A stretch of DNA of 64,000 nt. Source: Roseovarius sp. THAF27 (GTDB lineage Bacteria; Pseudomonadota; Alphaproteobacteria; Rhodobacterales; Rhodobacteraceae). The notes below the pieces were generated by a model. It was not told the DNA's origin. It did not search any database and worked only from the letters and a program-made list of their open reading frames with translations. The stretch is taken from positions 2,728,001-2,792,000 of the forward strand of contig NZ_CP045393.1 of the NCBI RefSeq assembly GCF_009363655.1. The letters are read 5' to 3'. Below are positions 1 through 8,085 of this stretch, in pieces (position 1 is the stretch's first letter; every line of letters begins with the position of its first letter). Made by a program: the position numbers and the translations under genes.

Positions 1-486
1 GTGGCCGAATCCCGCGCCGCCCTCAAAGGCAAGCTGGTGATCGACTACGTGCCCGCGGATTACCACGACGACTACCCCAAGCGCTGCATGGGAGGCTGGG
101 GCAGCACGGGCCTGAACGTCGCGCCCGACGGGCAGGTCCTGCCCTGCCACGCCGCGCAGTCCATTCCCCATCTGGAATTCGAGACCGTCCGCGACAAGCC
201 GCTCGACGAGATCTGGTATAACAGTTCGGCCTTCAACGCCTATCGCGGCACCGACTGGATGCAGGAGCCCTGCAAATCCTGCGACCGCAAGCTGGTGGAT
301 TTCGGCGGCTGCCGGTGCCAGGCCATGGCCATCGTCGGCGACCCCGCCGCGACCGATCCGGTCTGCATCAAGTCACCGCATCATGGGGCGTTGCAGGCAC
401 AGGCCAACACACACGCGTCCAACACCGACGCGCCGCTGGTCTACCGCACCATGCCCGGCAAGAAAGCGGTCGAACCGACCAACTAG
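1..486 (+). CDS. pqqE: PqqE, PQQ biosynthesis radical SAM protein, C-terminal part
   Basis: This is the C-terminal 161 codons of PqqE; the gene runs in from outside the window, so the GTG at base 1 is not the true start. PqqE is the radical SAM enzyme that forms the Glu-Tyr carbon-carbon crosslink in the PqqA peptide, the first step of PQQ synthesis in the cytoplasm. The visible part is the SPASM domain that binds auxiliary iron-sulfur clusters. Cysteines lie at local positions 29, 49, 91, 94, 104, 106 and 122, including the G-X4-C (44-49) and C-X2-C (91-94) spacings. The radical SAM core is outside the window. The gene is convergent with the next gene, with only 7 bases between them. PQQ synthesis fits the MoxR/Bat-type and sensor genes that follow, which resemble accessory genes of PQQ-dependent alcohol dehydrogenases. 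Confidence 0.93.
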   Translation: MAESRAALKGKLVIDYVPADYHDDYPKRCMGGWGSTGLNVAPDGQVLPCHAAQSIPHLEFETVRDKPLDEIWYNSSAFNAYRGTDWMQEPCKSCDRKLVDFGGCRCQAMAIVGDPAATDPVCIKSPHHGALQAQANTHASNTDAPLVYRTMPGKKAVEPTN

Positions 487-493
487 GGCCGGC

Positions 494-937
494 TCAGAAA
501 CAGACGATCTCGGCTTCCGCCTGCGCCCGGCGCAGCTCCGCCACCAGGTTCGCCGCGGCGGCCGAGCTGTTGAAGACCGCCATGCGCTCGCCGCCCACCC
601 GGCGCATCGACAACACCGTTTCGGCCTCCAGGTATTCCTCGTAGGACAGGATTTGCGCCACCTCGTCGACGGAGCACGAGCATTTCTGCAACATCTCGCG
701 CGTGGTGCCGTTGGTGGACATGCAGGCAAAGACGTAATCCGCCCGCGCCGCCGTGGGGAAATCGTTCAGCCGTTCCGCTGCGGTCTGGCCGAAGGCAAGC
801 CCCGGCGCCGCGATCAGCATCGCGACCAATACACGCCCCACGCCGCCCCGGCCCCCGCGCCGGGGCCTCCTGCCCGAACGCAGAGGTCCCGGGTCAAGCC
901 CGGGACGCGGTGCGCTGTACTCAACCGGCTGTCTCAT
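494..937 (-). CDS. Small secreted protein of unknown function, cysteine-containing
   Basis: Function is not recognised. The ATG at 937 overlaps the stop of the upstream gene (ATGA), which argues for translational coupling and for this start (147 aa). The first 30 residues are arginine-, glycine- and proline-rich because they are encoded by REP-like palindromes. A signal-peptide core (VLVAMLIAAPGLAFG) follows, with likely cleavage before a Gln. The mature part is about 98 residues with cysteines in the strings FACMS, KCSCS and a C-terminal VCF, suggesting disulfides or cofactor contact in the periplasm. An alternative GTG start at 841 or ATG at 820 would give a normal-looking signal peptide without the REP-coded leader. 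It is the last gene of a co-oriented unit after the histidine kinase and ends 7 bases from pqqE. Confidence 0.7.
   Translation of the reverse strand: MRQPVEYSAPRPGLDPGPLRSGRRPRRGGRGGVGRVLVAMLIAAPGLAFGQTAAERLNDFPTAARADYVFACMSTNGTTREMLQKCSCSVDEVAQILSYEEYLEAETVLSMRRVGGERMAVFNSSAAAANLVAELRRAQAEAEIVCF
850..906. repeat. Two REP-like palindromes inside the start region of a gene
   Basis: There are two GC-rich inverted repeats. At 850-867 GGCCCC and GGGGCC flank a 6-base loop. At 886-906 the sequence GTCCCGGGTCAAGCCCGGGAC is a near-perfect palindrome over its arms (GTCCCGGG / CCCGGGAC). The second belongs to the family also found near 7165, 7342, 22902, 22964, 24471, 56976 and 57015. Here the copies fall between the coupled ATG (937) and the signal-peptide core of the secreted protein gene. 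Confidence 0.8.
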
Positions 938-1608
938 TGCGTCGCCTCCTCCAGCGTCTCAAAAGTCACTTCCGAGCGGTAGCCGTCGCCACCCTCCGGC
1001 CCCGGCGCCTCGGCCAGAAGGTTCAGATACCAGCCCGGCACGTCTTCAGACATCGTGACCGTCAGCGTCAGGTCGCCAAAGCCGCGCATCTGCGCGCGGT
1101 TGGGATCTTCGGCGAAAGGCTGCATCGACACGGTCTGCGTTTGAACTGTCTGCCCGTCAAACTCGGCCTCGCCCCTCGTCACCTCGTTGGGCTGCACCAG
1201 CGCCTCCTTCACCCGGTTGCGGATGTAGAACTTGCTGCCGCCGGCGCTCTCGGCCATGTCGCGCACGGCGGTCTCGTAAAAGAACATGATCATCGGGTTG
1301 CCCACGCTGGCCGGGAACTGCCCCAGCTTGCGGTACTTTTCGCCCTGCCGCAATTCCAGCACCGCCAGCGGGCTTTCTCCCTCGCCCACGGTCAGCGCCA
1401 CCTTGCCGCTGTCGCGCTCCGCCGCCTCGGGCGCCAGCGCGTTGCTGACCTGCCGCTCGTAAACCAGCGACTGGTCCCGCGACACGTCATCCAGCGTGCC
1501 GTTGCGGAACAACAGGTCATAGGTTTCCTGCCCGCTCAGCGGCGCGGCCACAGCGGCGGCACAGCTCAGGACAAGCCCGGTCAGGGCACTCGTCACGCGC
1601 ATCATCAT
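934..1608 (-). CDS. Secreted protein of unknown function
   Basis: This is a 224-residue protein of unrecognised family. I chose the ATG at 1608 because a GGAGGAG ribosome site lies about 8 bases upstream; an in-frame TTG at 1614 lacks that spacing. Residues 1-25 form a signal peptide (basic start, hydrophobic SALTGLVLSCAAAVAAP), so the protein is probably periplasmic. The mature part is acidic with no cysteine and no recognised catalytic motif. It is predicted to be mostly beta and loops, reminiscent of periplasmic accessory proteins. The gene begins 15 bases after the hybrid kinase stop and its stop overlaps the next start. It may be an extracytoplasmic partner or output of the adjacent FIST/kinase/regulator system; that is inference from position only. 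Confidence 0.75.
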   Translation of the reverse strand: MMMRVTSALTGLVLSCAAAVAAPLSGQETYDLLFRNGTLDDVSRDQSLVYERQVSNALAPEAAERDSGKVALTVGEGESPLAVLELRQGEKYRKLGQFPASVGNPMIMFFYETAVRDMAESAGGSKFYIRNRVKEALVQPNEVTRGEAEFDGQTVQTQTVSMQPFAEDPNRAQMRGFGDLTLTVTMSEDVPGWYLNLLAEAPGPEGGDGYRSEVTFETLEEATQ

Positions 1609-1623
1609 GCTCAAATCTCCTCC

Positions 1624-3918
1624 CTATTCAGGCCAGACACTAAAGGCTCCGGCGGCGCTGTCACCGGCCACTTTCGTATCACCCCGCGCCTCGGCATCCC
1701 CTTGCTGACCGATCTTCCACGCCATCAGCGGCCGCAGCCGGTTCAGCTTCACCGGCTTGTAGATCACCGAGATGTCATAGGTCAGCCCCGCCGCCCGCAC
1801 CCGGGGGCTGCGATCGGCGGTGATCAGGATCGCCGGCACATGCGTCTTGGTCAGATTGCGAACCCGTCCGATTGCATCCACCCCGGTCTCGTCATCGTCG
1901 AGCGTATAGTCGGCCAGGATGATATCCGGCGCCATGCCCATGTCCTCGACGCAGGTCACCGCCTCGTCGATGGACCGGCAGGCCAGCACGTCCGCCCCCC
2001 ATTGTTCCAGCCGCTTGGTGGTGCCGAACAGAACGTCGTCGTCGTTCTCGATCAGCAGAACGATCTGGTTCTCCAGAAGGTCGTCGGCATTCGACGCAAG
2101 ACTCAGGGGCTCATTGACCGCCGGCGCGTCCGACACCGTCTCCAGCTCGATCCGGAACACCGACCCCACGCCGGGCTTCGACTTCACCGACAGCTTGTGG
2201 CCAAGCAGGCGACAGGCCCGCTCCACCACCGACAGGCCCAGGCCGACGCCCGCGGCCAGCTTCTCGCCATCGGCGCGGGCGAACTCCTCGAACACCCGCT
2301 GCTGGTCGCGCTTGGGAATGCCGATGCCGGTGTCCCAGACCTCCAGCACCACGCGACCCTTGCGGCGGCGGCACCCGACCAGGACGCGGCCTCCGGGCTG
2401 GGTGTACTGGATCGCGTTCACCACCAGGTTCTGGATCGACCGCAACAGGTAGACCGGATCGGACCGCACCAGCACCGAACAGGGCACCATCTTCAGGCTC
2501 ACGTTCTTCTGCTCGGCCACAAGGCTCTGGTCGGCATGGATGCTGTTCATCATCGAGGTCAGGTTCACCACCAGCGGCGACACCGTGTCGGGCGCCGCAC
2601 TTTCCAGCCGCGAGATGTCCAGCAGCAGGTGCAGCAGTTGCTCGGTCGAGCGGAACGACCCTTCCAGCCGCTCCACCATGCCATGCATGTCGGTGCCGCG
2701 CGACGTCTCCAGCAGGGTCGAAATCAACAGCTTGGCGGCATTGATCGGCTGCAACAGGTCGTGGCTTGCGGCGGCCAGGAAACGCGTCTTCGACGACACC
2801 GCCTTCTCCGCCTTGTCCTTGGCGTCGCGCAAGGCTTCCTCGACCCGCGCTTTCTTCTCGTATTCCTCGGTCAGCTTCTCGTTGGCGCGGGTCAGCTCGG
2901 CGGTGCGCTCCATCACCCGGCGTTCCAGCGTTTCGGTTGCGCGGGCCTCCAGCGTGACGTCCTCGACCTCCACCAGGTAGCCGCTGTCGGGCATCTCGTG
3001 CATGTGCAGTTCCAGCACCCGCTCGGGCCCCAGCCGCACGCGCTGGCGAAACGCGCCCTCGGTCACCAGCTTGCGATAGATCGCCTCGATGTTGACGGCA
3101 TCGCCCTCGACCGCCAGCCCGTGGGCGAAAAGATACTCCACCAGCGCCGTCACCGGCTCGCCTTCCGCGACATAGGACGCGGGCAGGCCCAGCAACTCGC
3201 GGAACTGGCCGTTATGCATCAACACCCGGCCCCGCGACGAAAACGTGCACACCCCAGAGGTCAGCGTCTGGAACACCGCCTTCAGGTAATCCTCCTGCCG
3301 GTCGATCAGGCTTTCCTTCTCCGACCGGTTGCGCCGCACGAAATCGGTAATCTCGGTCAACAGCAGCACCACGTTGTCGCCCGACGTGTGCTGCGCGCTC
3401 AGCTGGAACCAGCGGTCGTCGGCCATCTCGATCATGACCGAGGTGATCACCCCCTCGTCGCGCCGCTTCTCCAGCGTGGCGGGCAGCGTGGCCAGGTTGC
3501 GGTCGGCCGAGCGGAAGAACTTGCTCGACACCAGCCGCGCAAAGAACCGGCCAATCGACAGCCCCGTGTCGATTTTGTTCGAGATATCGGGGAAAAGCTG
3601 CAAAAACAGGTGGTTGCACAGCTCCAGCTTGCCGTCGATGAACAGCGCAAAGCCCCCTTCCATCGACGACAGCGCCGCCACCAGGCTCTTGCGCATCCGC
3701 TCCTGCTCGCCGCGCACCGTCTCCAGCTCCGAAACCGCGCGCGCCAGGTCGCGGCCCTGCGCCTGCATCTTCTCCTGCAGCTCTATGGCCGACTGGAACG
3801 CGCGAAACGCCGAGGGGCGCACATCGTCCTGCCGGTTCGCCCGCCGCATCAGCGCGTCGATGATCCGCGCCTGGCGCTCGACCTGCACATCCAGCGGCTC
3901 GTCGGGGTTCACCAGCAT
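1624..3918 (-). CDS. Soluble PAS-containing hybrid histidine kinase/response regulator
   Basis: This 764-residue cytoplasmic sensor kinase has no membrane segment. An N-terminal coiled region (about 10-80) is followed by two PAS-like segments (about 85-195 and 205-320), a second coiled coil (325-375), a HisKA domain with phospho-acceptor His386 in ASHDLLQP, and an HATPase domain with the N-box NLVVNAIQYT and a GLGLSVV G-box. A C-terminal receiver domain carries the acceptor Asp in ILADYTL. The architecture matches the NahK/ErcS' type of kinase, known in Pseudomonas for control of PQQ-dependent ethanol oxidation. The ATG overlaps the stop of the FIST gene (TGATG), implying coupled synthesis. 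FIST protein, kinase and NarL regulator probably form one signalling chain; phosphotransfer to the neighbouring regulator is inferred. Confidence 0.9.
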   Translation of the reverse strand: MLVNPDEPLDVQVERQARIIDALMRRANRQDDVRPSAFRAFQSAIELQEKMQAQGRDLARAVSELETVRGEQERMRKSLVAALSSMEGGFALFIDGKLELCNHLFLQLFPDISNKIDTGLSIGRFFARLVSSKFFRSADRNLATLPATLEKRRDEGVITSVMIEMADDRWFQLSAQHTSGDNVVLLLTEITDFVRRNRSEKESLIDRQEDYLKAVFQTLTSGVCTFSSRGRVLMHNGQFRELLGLPASYVAEGEPVTALVEYLFAHGLAVEGDAVNIEAIYRKLVTEGAFRQRVRLGPERVLELHMHEMPDSGYLVEVEDVTLEARATETLERRVMERTAELTRANEKLTEEYEKKARVEEALRDAKDKAEKAVSSKTRFLAAASHDLLQPINAAKLLISTLLETSRGTDMHGMVERLEGSFRSTEQLLHLLLDISRLESAAPDTVSPLVVNLTSMMNSIHADQSLVAEQKNVSLKMVPCSVLVRSDPVYLLRSIQNLVVNAIQYTQPGGRVLVGCRRRKGRVVLEVWDTGIGIPKRDQQRVFEEFARADGEKLAAGVGLGLSVVERACRLLGHKLSVKSKPGVGSVFRIELETVSDAPAVNEPLSLASNADDLLENQIVLLIENDDDVLFGTTKRLEQWGADVLACRSIDEAVTCVEDMGMAPDIILADYTLDDDETGVDAIGRVRNLTKTHVPAILITADRSPRVRAAGLTYDISVIYKPVKLNRLRPLMAWKIGQQGDAEARGDTKVAGDSAAGAFSVWPE

Positions 3919-5117
3919 CAGTTCAGCACCCGCGCTTCGGGCCTGAAGAACGCCACGCCCACGAAGGTCTGGTTCATGTGCAGGCCCGATTTCTGCTCGC
4001 CATAGGTGTTGAACCCGATCACGCGGTGGGCGCGCAGAATGTTCGACACCTCCTGCGTCAGCTGCTTGTGCTCGAATTCCAGCCGCCGCAGGAAACAGTC
4101 GAAGCCCAGGATGAAATCCGGCTCCTGTCCCGCGGCATCGCGCGTCGACAACCCCTCGTGCAGCGCATCCAGGCTGCCCTTCGCCTTGCCAAGGGTCAGA
4201 ATCAACCCGTCGTCGATGGCCGCCAGCAGCGACAGCGCACCGCCCGGCTTGGTATCGCTGATCGCGCGGGCGTAATGGGTCAGGTTGTGGCGCAGCATCA
4301 TCGGGTTTTCCGCGAACACCTCGGGGCTCAGCGCCTCGGGCGGGCAGCCCACCAGCCGCGCATATTCCTCCGCCGCCGGCGCGCCGTTGATCTCGTAGAC
4401 CAGCCGCTCCTCCGGGTCCGCCGAGGTGATCACGATCTGCGCGCCCTCGGGCTGGAAATGGTCGAACGCCACGCCCTGGAACTGCAGGTCGGTCTCGATC
4501 AGCAACAGCACGGCGGCGCCCGAATGCGCCTCGCCCTCATGCAGCACAAAGGTCCGCTCGAACTTCAGCCCGTCGCCGGCCGAGCCGCCGAAGATCGGCA
4601 CGTCGCCCAGCACCGCGTCCAGCGTCGACACCAGCAGGTCCTCCTGCTTGGACAACCCGTCCGCCACGATCAGCGCGAACCGGTTCCAGCCCGCCGTATG
4701 CCGGAACCGCTCGGCCTGCTTCTGCGCCTCGGCGGCAAAGGCCGTGGCGTGATCCGGCCGCAGGTCCCGAAACAGCATCGACGCGCAGCGGAAGTTCCGG
4801 CGCGGAAAGCCCAGCAGCAACAGCGCCTGGTCGTCATAGCCGTCAGTGGTGATCTGCCCGGCCGAACTGCAGCCGAAGACCGGCACGCCCTGAAACGCGC
4901 CGGACAACAGCGCGCTGGTCTCGTCCACGTCCAGGCAACCGGGCAGGATCGCGAAAACAAAGCACAGGCCCTTGCCCATCAGCGCCTCGCTCGCCTCGGC
5001 CACCGCCGCGGCGGGGTCCTCGGCCCGGGATTCCCCGATCACAACGAATTCAGGGGGGGCGGGCTTCACGCGTCCGCGCCTAGTGCTGAAGGAAGGCGCG
5101 CGCCTCGGGTTCGGCAT
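3918..5117 (-). CDS. FIST-domain sensory protein
   Basis: The protein has a FIST_N domain (about residues 45-235, with VPVFGCSSAGQI and IFGGSAGDGL) followed by FIST_C (about 235-390, ending FNTYGEQ). These domains are proposed to bind small ligands and usually accompany signalling modules. There is no signal peptide or membrane segment, so it is cytoplasmic. The ATG at 5117 overlaps the response-regulator gene by 38 bases. A GTG at 5069, just after that gene's stop, would remove a 16-residue basic leader and is a fair alternative. The stop overlaps the kinase ATG. The likely role is to present a ligand state to the soluble hybrid kinase next door. The ligand is unknown; the nearby pqqE and MoxR/Bat genes suggest something linked to alcohol or aldehyde oxidation. 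Confidence 0.88.
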   Translation of the reverse strand: MPNPRRAPSFSTRRGRVKPAPPEFVVIGESRAEDPAAAVAEASEALMGKGLCFVFAILPGCLDVDETSALLSGAFQGVPVFGCSSAGQITTDGYDDQALLLLGFPRRNFRCASMLFRDLRPDHATAFAAEAQKQAERFRHTAGWNRFALIVADGLSKQEDLLVSTLDAVLGDVPIFGGSAGDGLKFERTFVLHEGEAHSGAAVLLLIETDLQFQGVAFDHFQPEGAQIVITSADPEERLVYEINGAPAAEEYARLVGCPPEALSPEVFAENPMMLRHNLTHYARAISDTKPGGALSLLAAIDDGLILTLGKAKGSLDALHEGLSTRDAAGQEPDFILGFDCFLRRLEFEHKQLTQEVSNILRAHRVIGFNTYGEQKSGLHMNQTFVGVAFFRPEARVLN

Positions 5118-5793
5118 GGCGCGCCATCACCGATTCCACGAACACCACCGCCTGGGTCCGGTTGCGCACGTCCAGCCGCCGCAACAGCGCGGTGATATGC
5201 GCCTTCACCGTGGCCTCCGCCAGCGACAGCTCATAGGCGATCTGCTTGTTGGGCTTGCCGGCGCAGATCAGCTTCAGGATATTGACCTGCTGCGGGGTCA
5301 GGATGCTCAGCTCCGGCGTGGTCTTGAACAGATCGTCCTGCTCCTCGCCGGCTTCCGCATCGACGTACTCGGCGGGCACATAGCGCCGCCCGGCCGCGAT
5401 CTCGGTGACCGCGAAATGCAGCGTCTTGGCCGAGGCGTCCTTCGGCAGGAACCCCATCGCGCCGGACCGCAACAGCCTGCGCACCAGTTCGCTCGATGCC
5501 AGAGAAGAGATCACCAGAACCCGCGCCTCGGGCAGACGCTCGCGCAGCTTTTCAAATCCCGACACACCGGTCACGTCCGGCAGCTTGAGGTCGAACATCA
5601 CCAGGTCTGGTCTGAAATCGTCGTCCACCAGGTCGAAACAGGCCTGGAGGCTGCCGGCCTTGCGGATGTCGCATCCCGGAAACCCCAGCGTCAGGGCCGT
5701 TTCCAGCGCGTCGCTGTAAAGCGGATGGTCGTCCACGATCATCACGGACGACACAGGCTGCGCGCCCGCGCATTCGTCTCTTGCTGCCAACAT
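5080..5793 (-). CDS. NarL/LuxR-type response regulator
   Basis: This is a 237-residue two-domain regulator. The receiver has the acidic pair Asp21-Asp22 (VDDHP), acceptor Asp68 (MFDLKLPD) and the conserved Lys of FLPKDAS. The C-terminal LuxR helix-turn-helix includes LTPQQVNILKLICAGKPNKQ and the recognition helix EATVKAHI. The ATG at 5793 is chosen because GGGAGG lies 7 bases upstream; a longer open frame to 5958 has no ribosome site and reads as low-complexity arginine/glycine sequence. It resembles AgmR/ErbR-type regulators of quinoprotein alcohol oxidation. It is first in the unit regulator-FIST-kinase-two secreted proteins. The 154-base gap upstream of it probably holds the promoter. Confidence 0.9.
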   Translation of the reverse strand: MLAARDECAGAQPVSSVMIVDDHPLYSDALETALTLGFPGCDIRKAGSLQACFDLVDDDFRPDLVMFDLKLPDVTGVSGFEKLRERLPEARVLVISSLASSELVRRLLRSGAMGFLPKDASAKTLHFAVTEIAAGRRYVPAEYVDAEAGEEQDDLFKTTPELSILTPQQVNILKLICAGKPNKQIAYELSLAEATVKAHITALLRRLDVRNRTQAVVFVESVMARHAEPEARAFLQH

Positions 5794-5947
5794 GCCGATC
5801 CTCCCGAAGAGAAAAGTAGCACCAAATCGAGAATGATCAACCGTTTGGAACAGGCGCGGCGGAACCGGCGGCTGTCGGCCACCCGCTCCGCCTCGGCGCG
5901 CAGCAAGACGTCGCCTTGCCCTGCAGGGCCCGCGACCGTCCCGCCCT

Positions 5948-7414
5948 TCAGCGTGCAAACCGCGCCAGGTCGCCCGCCGGGGCCGCGTCCGAATAGATCG
6001 CCCGGTCCAGCTCCGCCAGCCGGGCGCGATAGCGGTCCGCGCCGGGGCCCGACCGGGACAGCGCCACCAGCGCCCGCCGCATTTCCCCGACGCGCCCGGC
6101 CCGCGCCGCCCGGCGCAGCGCGCGCCGCTGCGGATGCAGGGCCGGCACCCGGTCCGACAGCCGCGGCAGGCCCGACCACGCCCGTCCGCGCAAGCCCAGC
6201 ATCAGCGCCGCCGCGAACACCGCCAGCGCTGCGCCCAGCGCCGGAACTCCCGGCAAGACCGCTTCGGCGGGGTCGGGCCGGGGCGCCGCCTGCCCGGTGT
6301 CGGCGGGATCATCGCCGCTGCCGGGCACCCGCGCGCCATAGGCCACCCGCTGCGCATTGATCTCGACCGTCCGGCTCTGCCGCGTCGTGGTGTCGAAGTA
6401 ATCAAAGCTCAGCGGCTCAACCACGGCCGACACGTCGTTGCCCGGCCGGATCGTCCAGCGCCAGAAGGCAATGGTCTTCGGCCCCTCCGGCGTCAGCTGG
6501 ATCAGCCGCTTTTCCGGGTGGGCGAAGATCATGCCCGTGGGCGAGGTCAGCTCCGGCATCGGCGGGATCATCTCGGGCGTGGCCCCCAGCGCCTCGATGC
6601 GGATGACCCGCAACACGCCCTCCCCCGGCGTCAGCTGGTCGGGTGCGTTCGACCACTGGTCCGAGACCTGCAACTGACGTACCGGGAACCACCAGTCGCT
6701 GCCCTCCGGCGCCGGGTCCACCTCGATCGTGATCGGCTCGGACGCGATCTCGTGCGCGAACCAGTCGTCTCCCTCGTCCGTCAGCGTCAGCTGGTGCCGG
6801 AACGCCCCGATGGTCAGGGTGCCGGGGCGCTCCGGGTACACCGCCATGCGCCGGATAAAGACCTTCACCGCGCGCCCCTCCACCCGCTCTTCGCGCCAGG
6901 TGTCAGGCCCCAGCTGCGACCAGTTGAACCCCTCCAGCTCCGGCTGCAAGAGCTTTTCGCGCGTGATATAACGCCGATAGGTGCCGCGGATCGTCAACAG
7001 CACCATTTCCCGCGTGTAGGGCGTCGCCGAGCGCTCTTCCACGCTGACCTCCAGGGACAACTCGCCGGGATGCACCTCGCGCGTCTGCCCGACCGCGATG
7101 TCCGGGATCATCGGAACGACCATCGCCAGCATCCAGACGCACAGGCCCGCTGCACTCACCCCCCGTCCCGGACTTGATCCGGGACCTCCCGCCCGCCATC
7201 GCCAGAGGCCCCGGCCCTCAGGCCGGGGCGGGCCCACGACCCTGTCCCCCAGGTCCGCCATTGCAAGCCGCGCCCACAGGTGCCGACCGATCCACCCGGC
7301 CAATCCCGCAATACACATGCGCGCCGCACTTCCTTTCCCCCGTCCCGGACCCGATCCGGGACCTCCCGCCGCCGCGCGCAACAGCTCTCGTGTCGCCTGC
7401 AAGATCCCCCTCAT
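5948..7414 (-). CDS. BatD-like membrane-anchored protein
   Basis: This is the last gene of a MoxR/Bat-type operon. BatD proteins have large periplasmic beta-rich regions and a C-terminal membrane helix and are thought to work with MoxR ATPases and vWA proteins in assembling or protecting envelope enzymes. Visible features are a hydrophobic export segment (CVWMLAMVVPMIPDIAVG), a periplasmic part with EVSVEERSATPYTREMV and repeated beta-strand patterns, one transmembrane helix (ALGAALAVFAAALMLGL) near residue 410, and a basic cytoplasmic tail. The ATG at 7414 overlaps the stop of the TPR gene (ATGA). Between that start and the export segment lie about 80 residues encoded largely by REP-like palindromes, including PGSGPGRG and PGSSPGRG, which looks like insertion into the signal-peptide region. 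Translation could instead start further down. Confidence 0.75.
   Translation of the reverse strand: MRGILQATRELLRAAAGGPGSGPGRGKGSAARMCIAGLAGWIGRHLWARLAMADLGDRVVGPPRPEGRGLWRWRAGGPGSSPGRGVSAAGLCVWMLAMVVPMIPDIAVGQTREVHPGELSLEVSVEERSATPYTREMVLLTIRGTYRRYITREKLLQPELEGFNWSQLGPDTWREERVEGRAVKVFIRRMAVYPERPGTLTIGAFRHQLTLTDEGDDWFAHEIASEPITIEVDPAPEGSDWWFPVRQLQVSDQWSNAPDQLTPGEGVLRVIRIEALGATPEMIPPMPELTSPTGMIFAHPEKRLIQLTPEGPKTIAFWRWTIRPGNDVSAVVEPLSFDYFDTTTRQSRTVEINAQRVAYGARVPGSGDDPADTGQAAPRPDPAEAVLPGVPALGAALAVFAAALMLGLRGRAWSGLPRLSDRVPALHPQRRALRRAARAGRVGEMRRALVALSRSGPGADRYRARLAELDRAIYSDAAPAGDLARFAR
7165..7362. repeat. Three GC-rich palindromes within the batD-like leader
   Basis: Two copies of the GTCCCGGACYYGATCCGGGAC palindrome lie at 7165-7185 and 7342-7362, with a third inverted repeat at 7208-7229 (GCCCCGGCC / GGCCGGGGC, CTCA loop). 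All three lie inside the reading frame between the coupled start codon at 7414 and the hydrophobic export segment of the BatD-like protein. Each family copy is followed on the plus strand by ACCTC. Confidence 0.85.
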
Positions 7415-8085
7415 CTCGAGTCCTCCGGCTCTGGCGGCGACAGCCCCAGCTTGTCGCGCCGCTTGTGCTCCTGCAGGATCCGCTCGGCCATGAACTCGCC
7501 CGGCACGTCCTCCAGCTGCAACAGCCAACGCTCGTCGGCCACCATGAAATAGTCCTTGAACACCCGCCGCACCCCCAGCTTGCCGCGGCTCTCCAGCTCC
7601 GCCATGCCAAGAACCGAGCCGGTATTGCTGACCCCGTCTCCGGTCCCCGCCGCGCGCGCGTCGCCCTGGCCCACCTCGGCCTCCGCCGTCGGACCGCGCT
7701 TGCGCTCGGGCAGCAGGTCAAGCGCCTCGGGGTCGATCGCCAGCCCCGCGTAATAGGCCGCGACCACGTCGAAATTCGCCCGCGCCCGCGGGTCGCCCGC
7801 GGTAATGGCCAGATCATAGGCCTCCAACGCCCGCGCATATTCCCCCGCAAAGGCCAGCGCGTTGCCCCGGTTGTACTCCTCTCCCGCCGCCGCGAACGCC
7901 TCCGCCGCCATGCCAAACTCCCCCGCCCGGAACAGCGCCACACCCTGCCACTCCGGCGCCTGAAACACCTCCGCCGCCCAGCCCGGCAGCCCCACCGCCA
8001 AGAGCACGCGCCCCAGCGACGCCGCACCGCCAAGAGCCCCTCCCGCCAGCAGGAACACCGCCGTGATCAGCGCAAACCCCCTCAT
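7411..8085 (-). CDS. TPR-repeat membrane protein of the MoxR/Bat operon
   Basis: This 224-residue protein has an N-terminal hydrophobic segment (ALITAVFLLAGGALGG), then tetratricopeptide-like helices around residues 40-110 (FRAGEFGMAAEAFAAAGE, YNRGNALAFAGEYARALEAYDLAI) and a hydrophilic acidic tail. TPR proteins of this kind (BatC/BatE in Bat operons, MxaK in methanol-dehydrogenase operons) are periplasmic scaffolds for protein assembly. Start and stop overlap the neighbouring genes by ATGA on both sides. The tail ends in a charged segment whose function I do not recognise. Confidence 0.85.
   Translation of the reverse strand: MRGFALITAVFLLAGGALGGAASLGRVLLAVGLPGWAAEVFQAPEWQGVALFRAGEFGMAAEAFAAAGEEYNRGNALAFAGEYARALEAYDLAITAGDPRARANFDVVAAYYAGLAIDPEALDLLPERKRGPTAEAEVGQGDARAAGTGDGVSNTGSVLGMAELESRGKLGVRRVFKDYFMVADERWLLQLEDVPGEFMAERILQEHKRRDKLGLSPPEPEDSR

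Noticed and set aside
910..4005. Open frame of 1031 codons on the plus strand
   Set aside because: It is antisense to the hybrid kinase gene, has low-complexity His/Arg/Gln-rich translation and no ribosome site; a high-GC third-position shadow.
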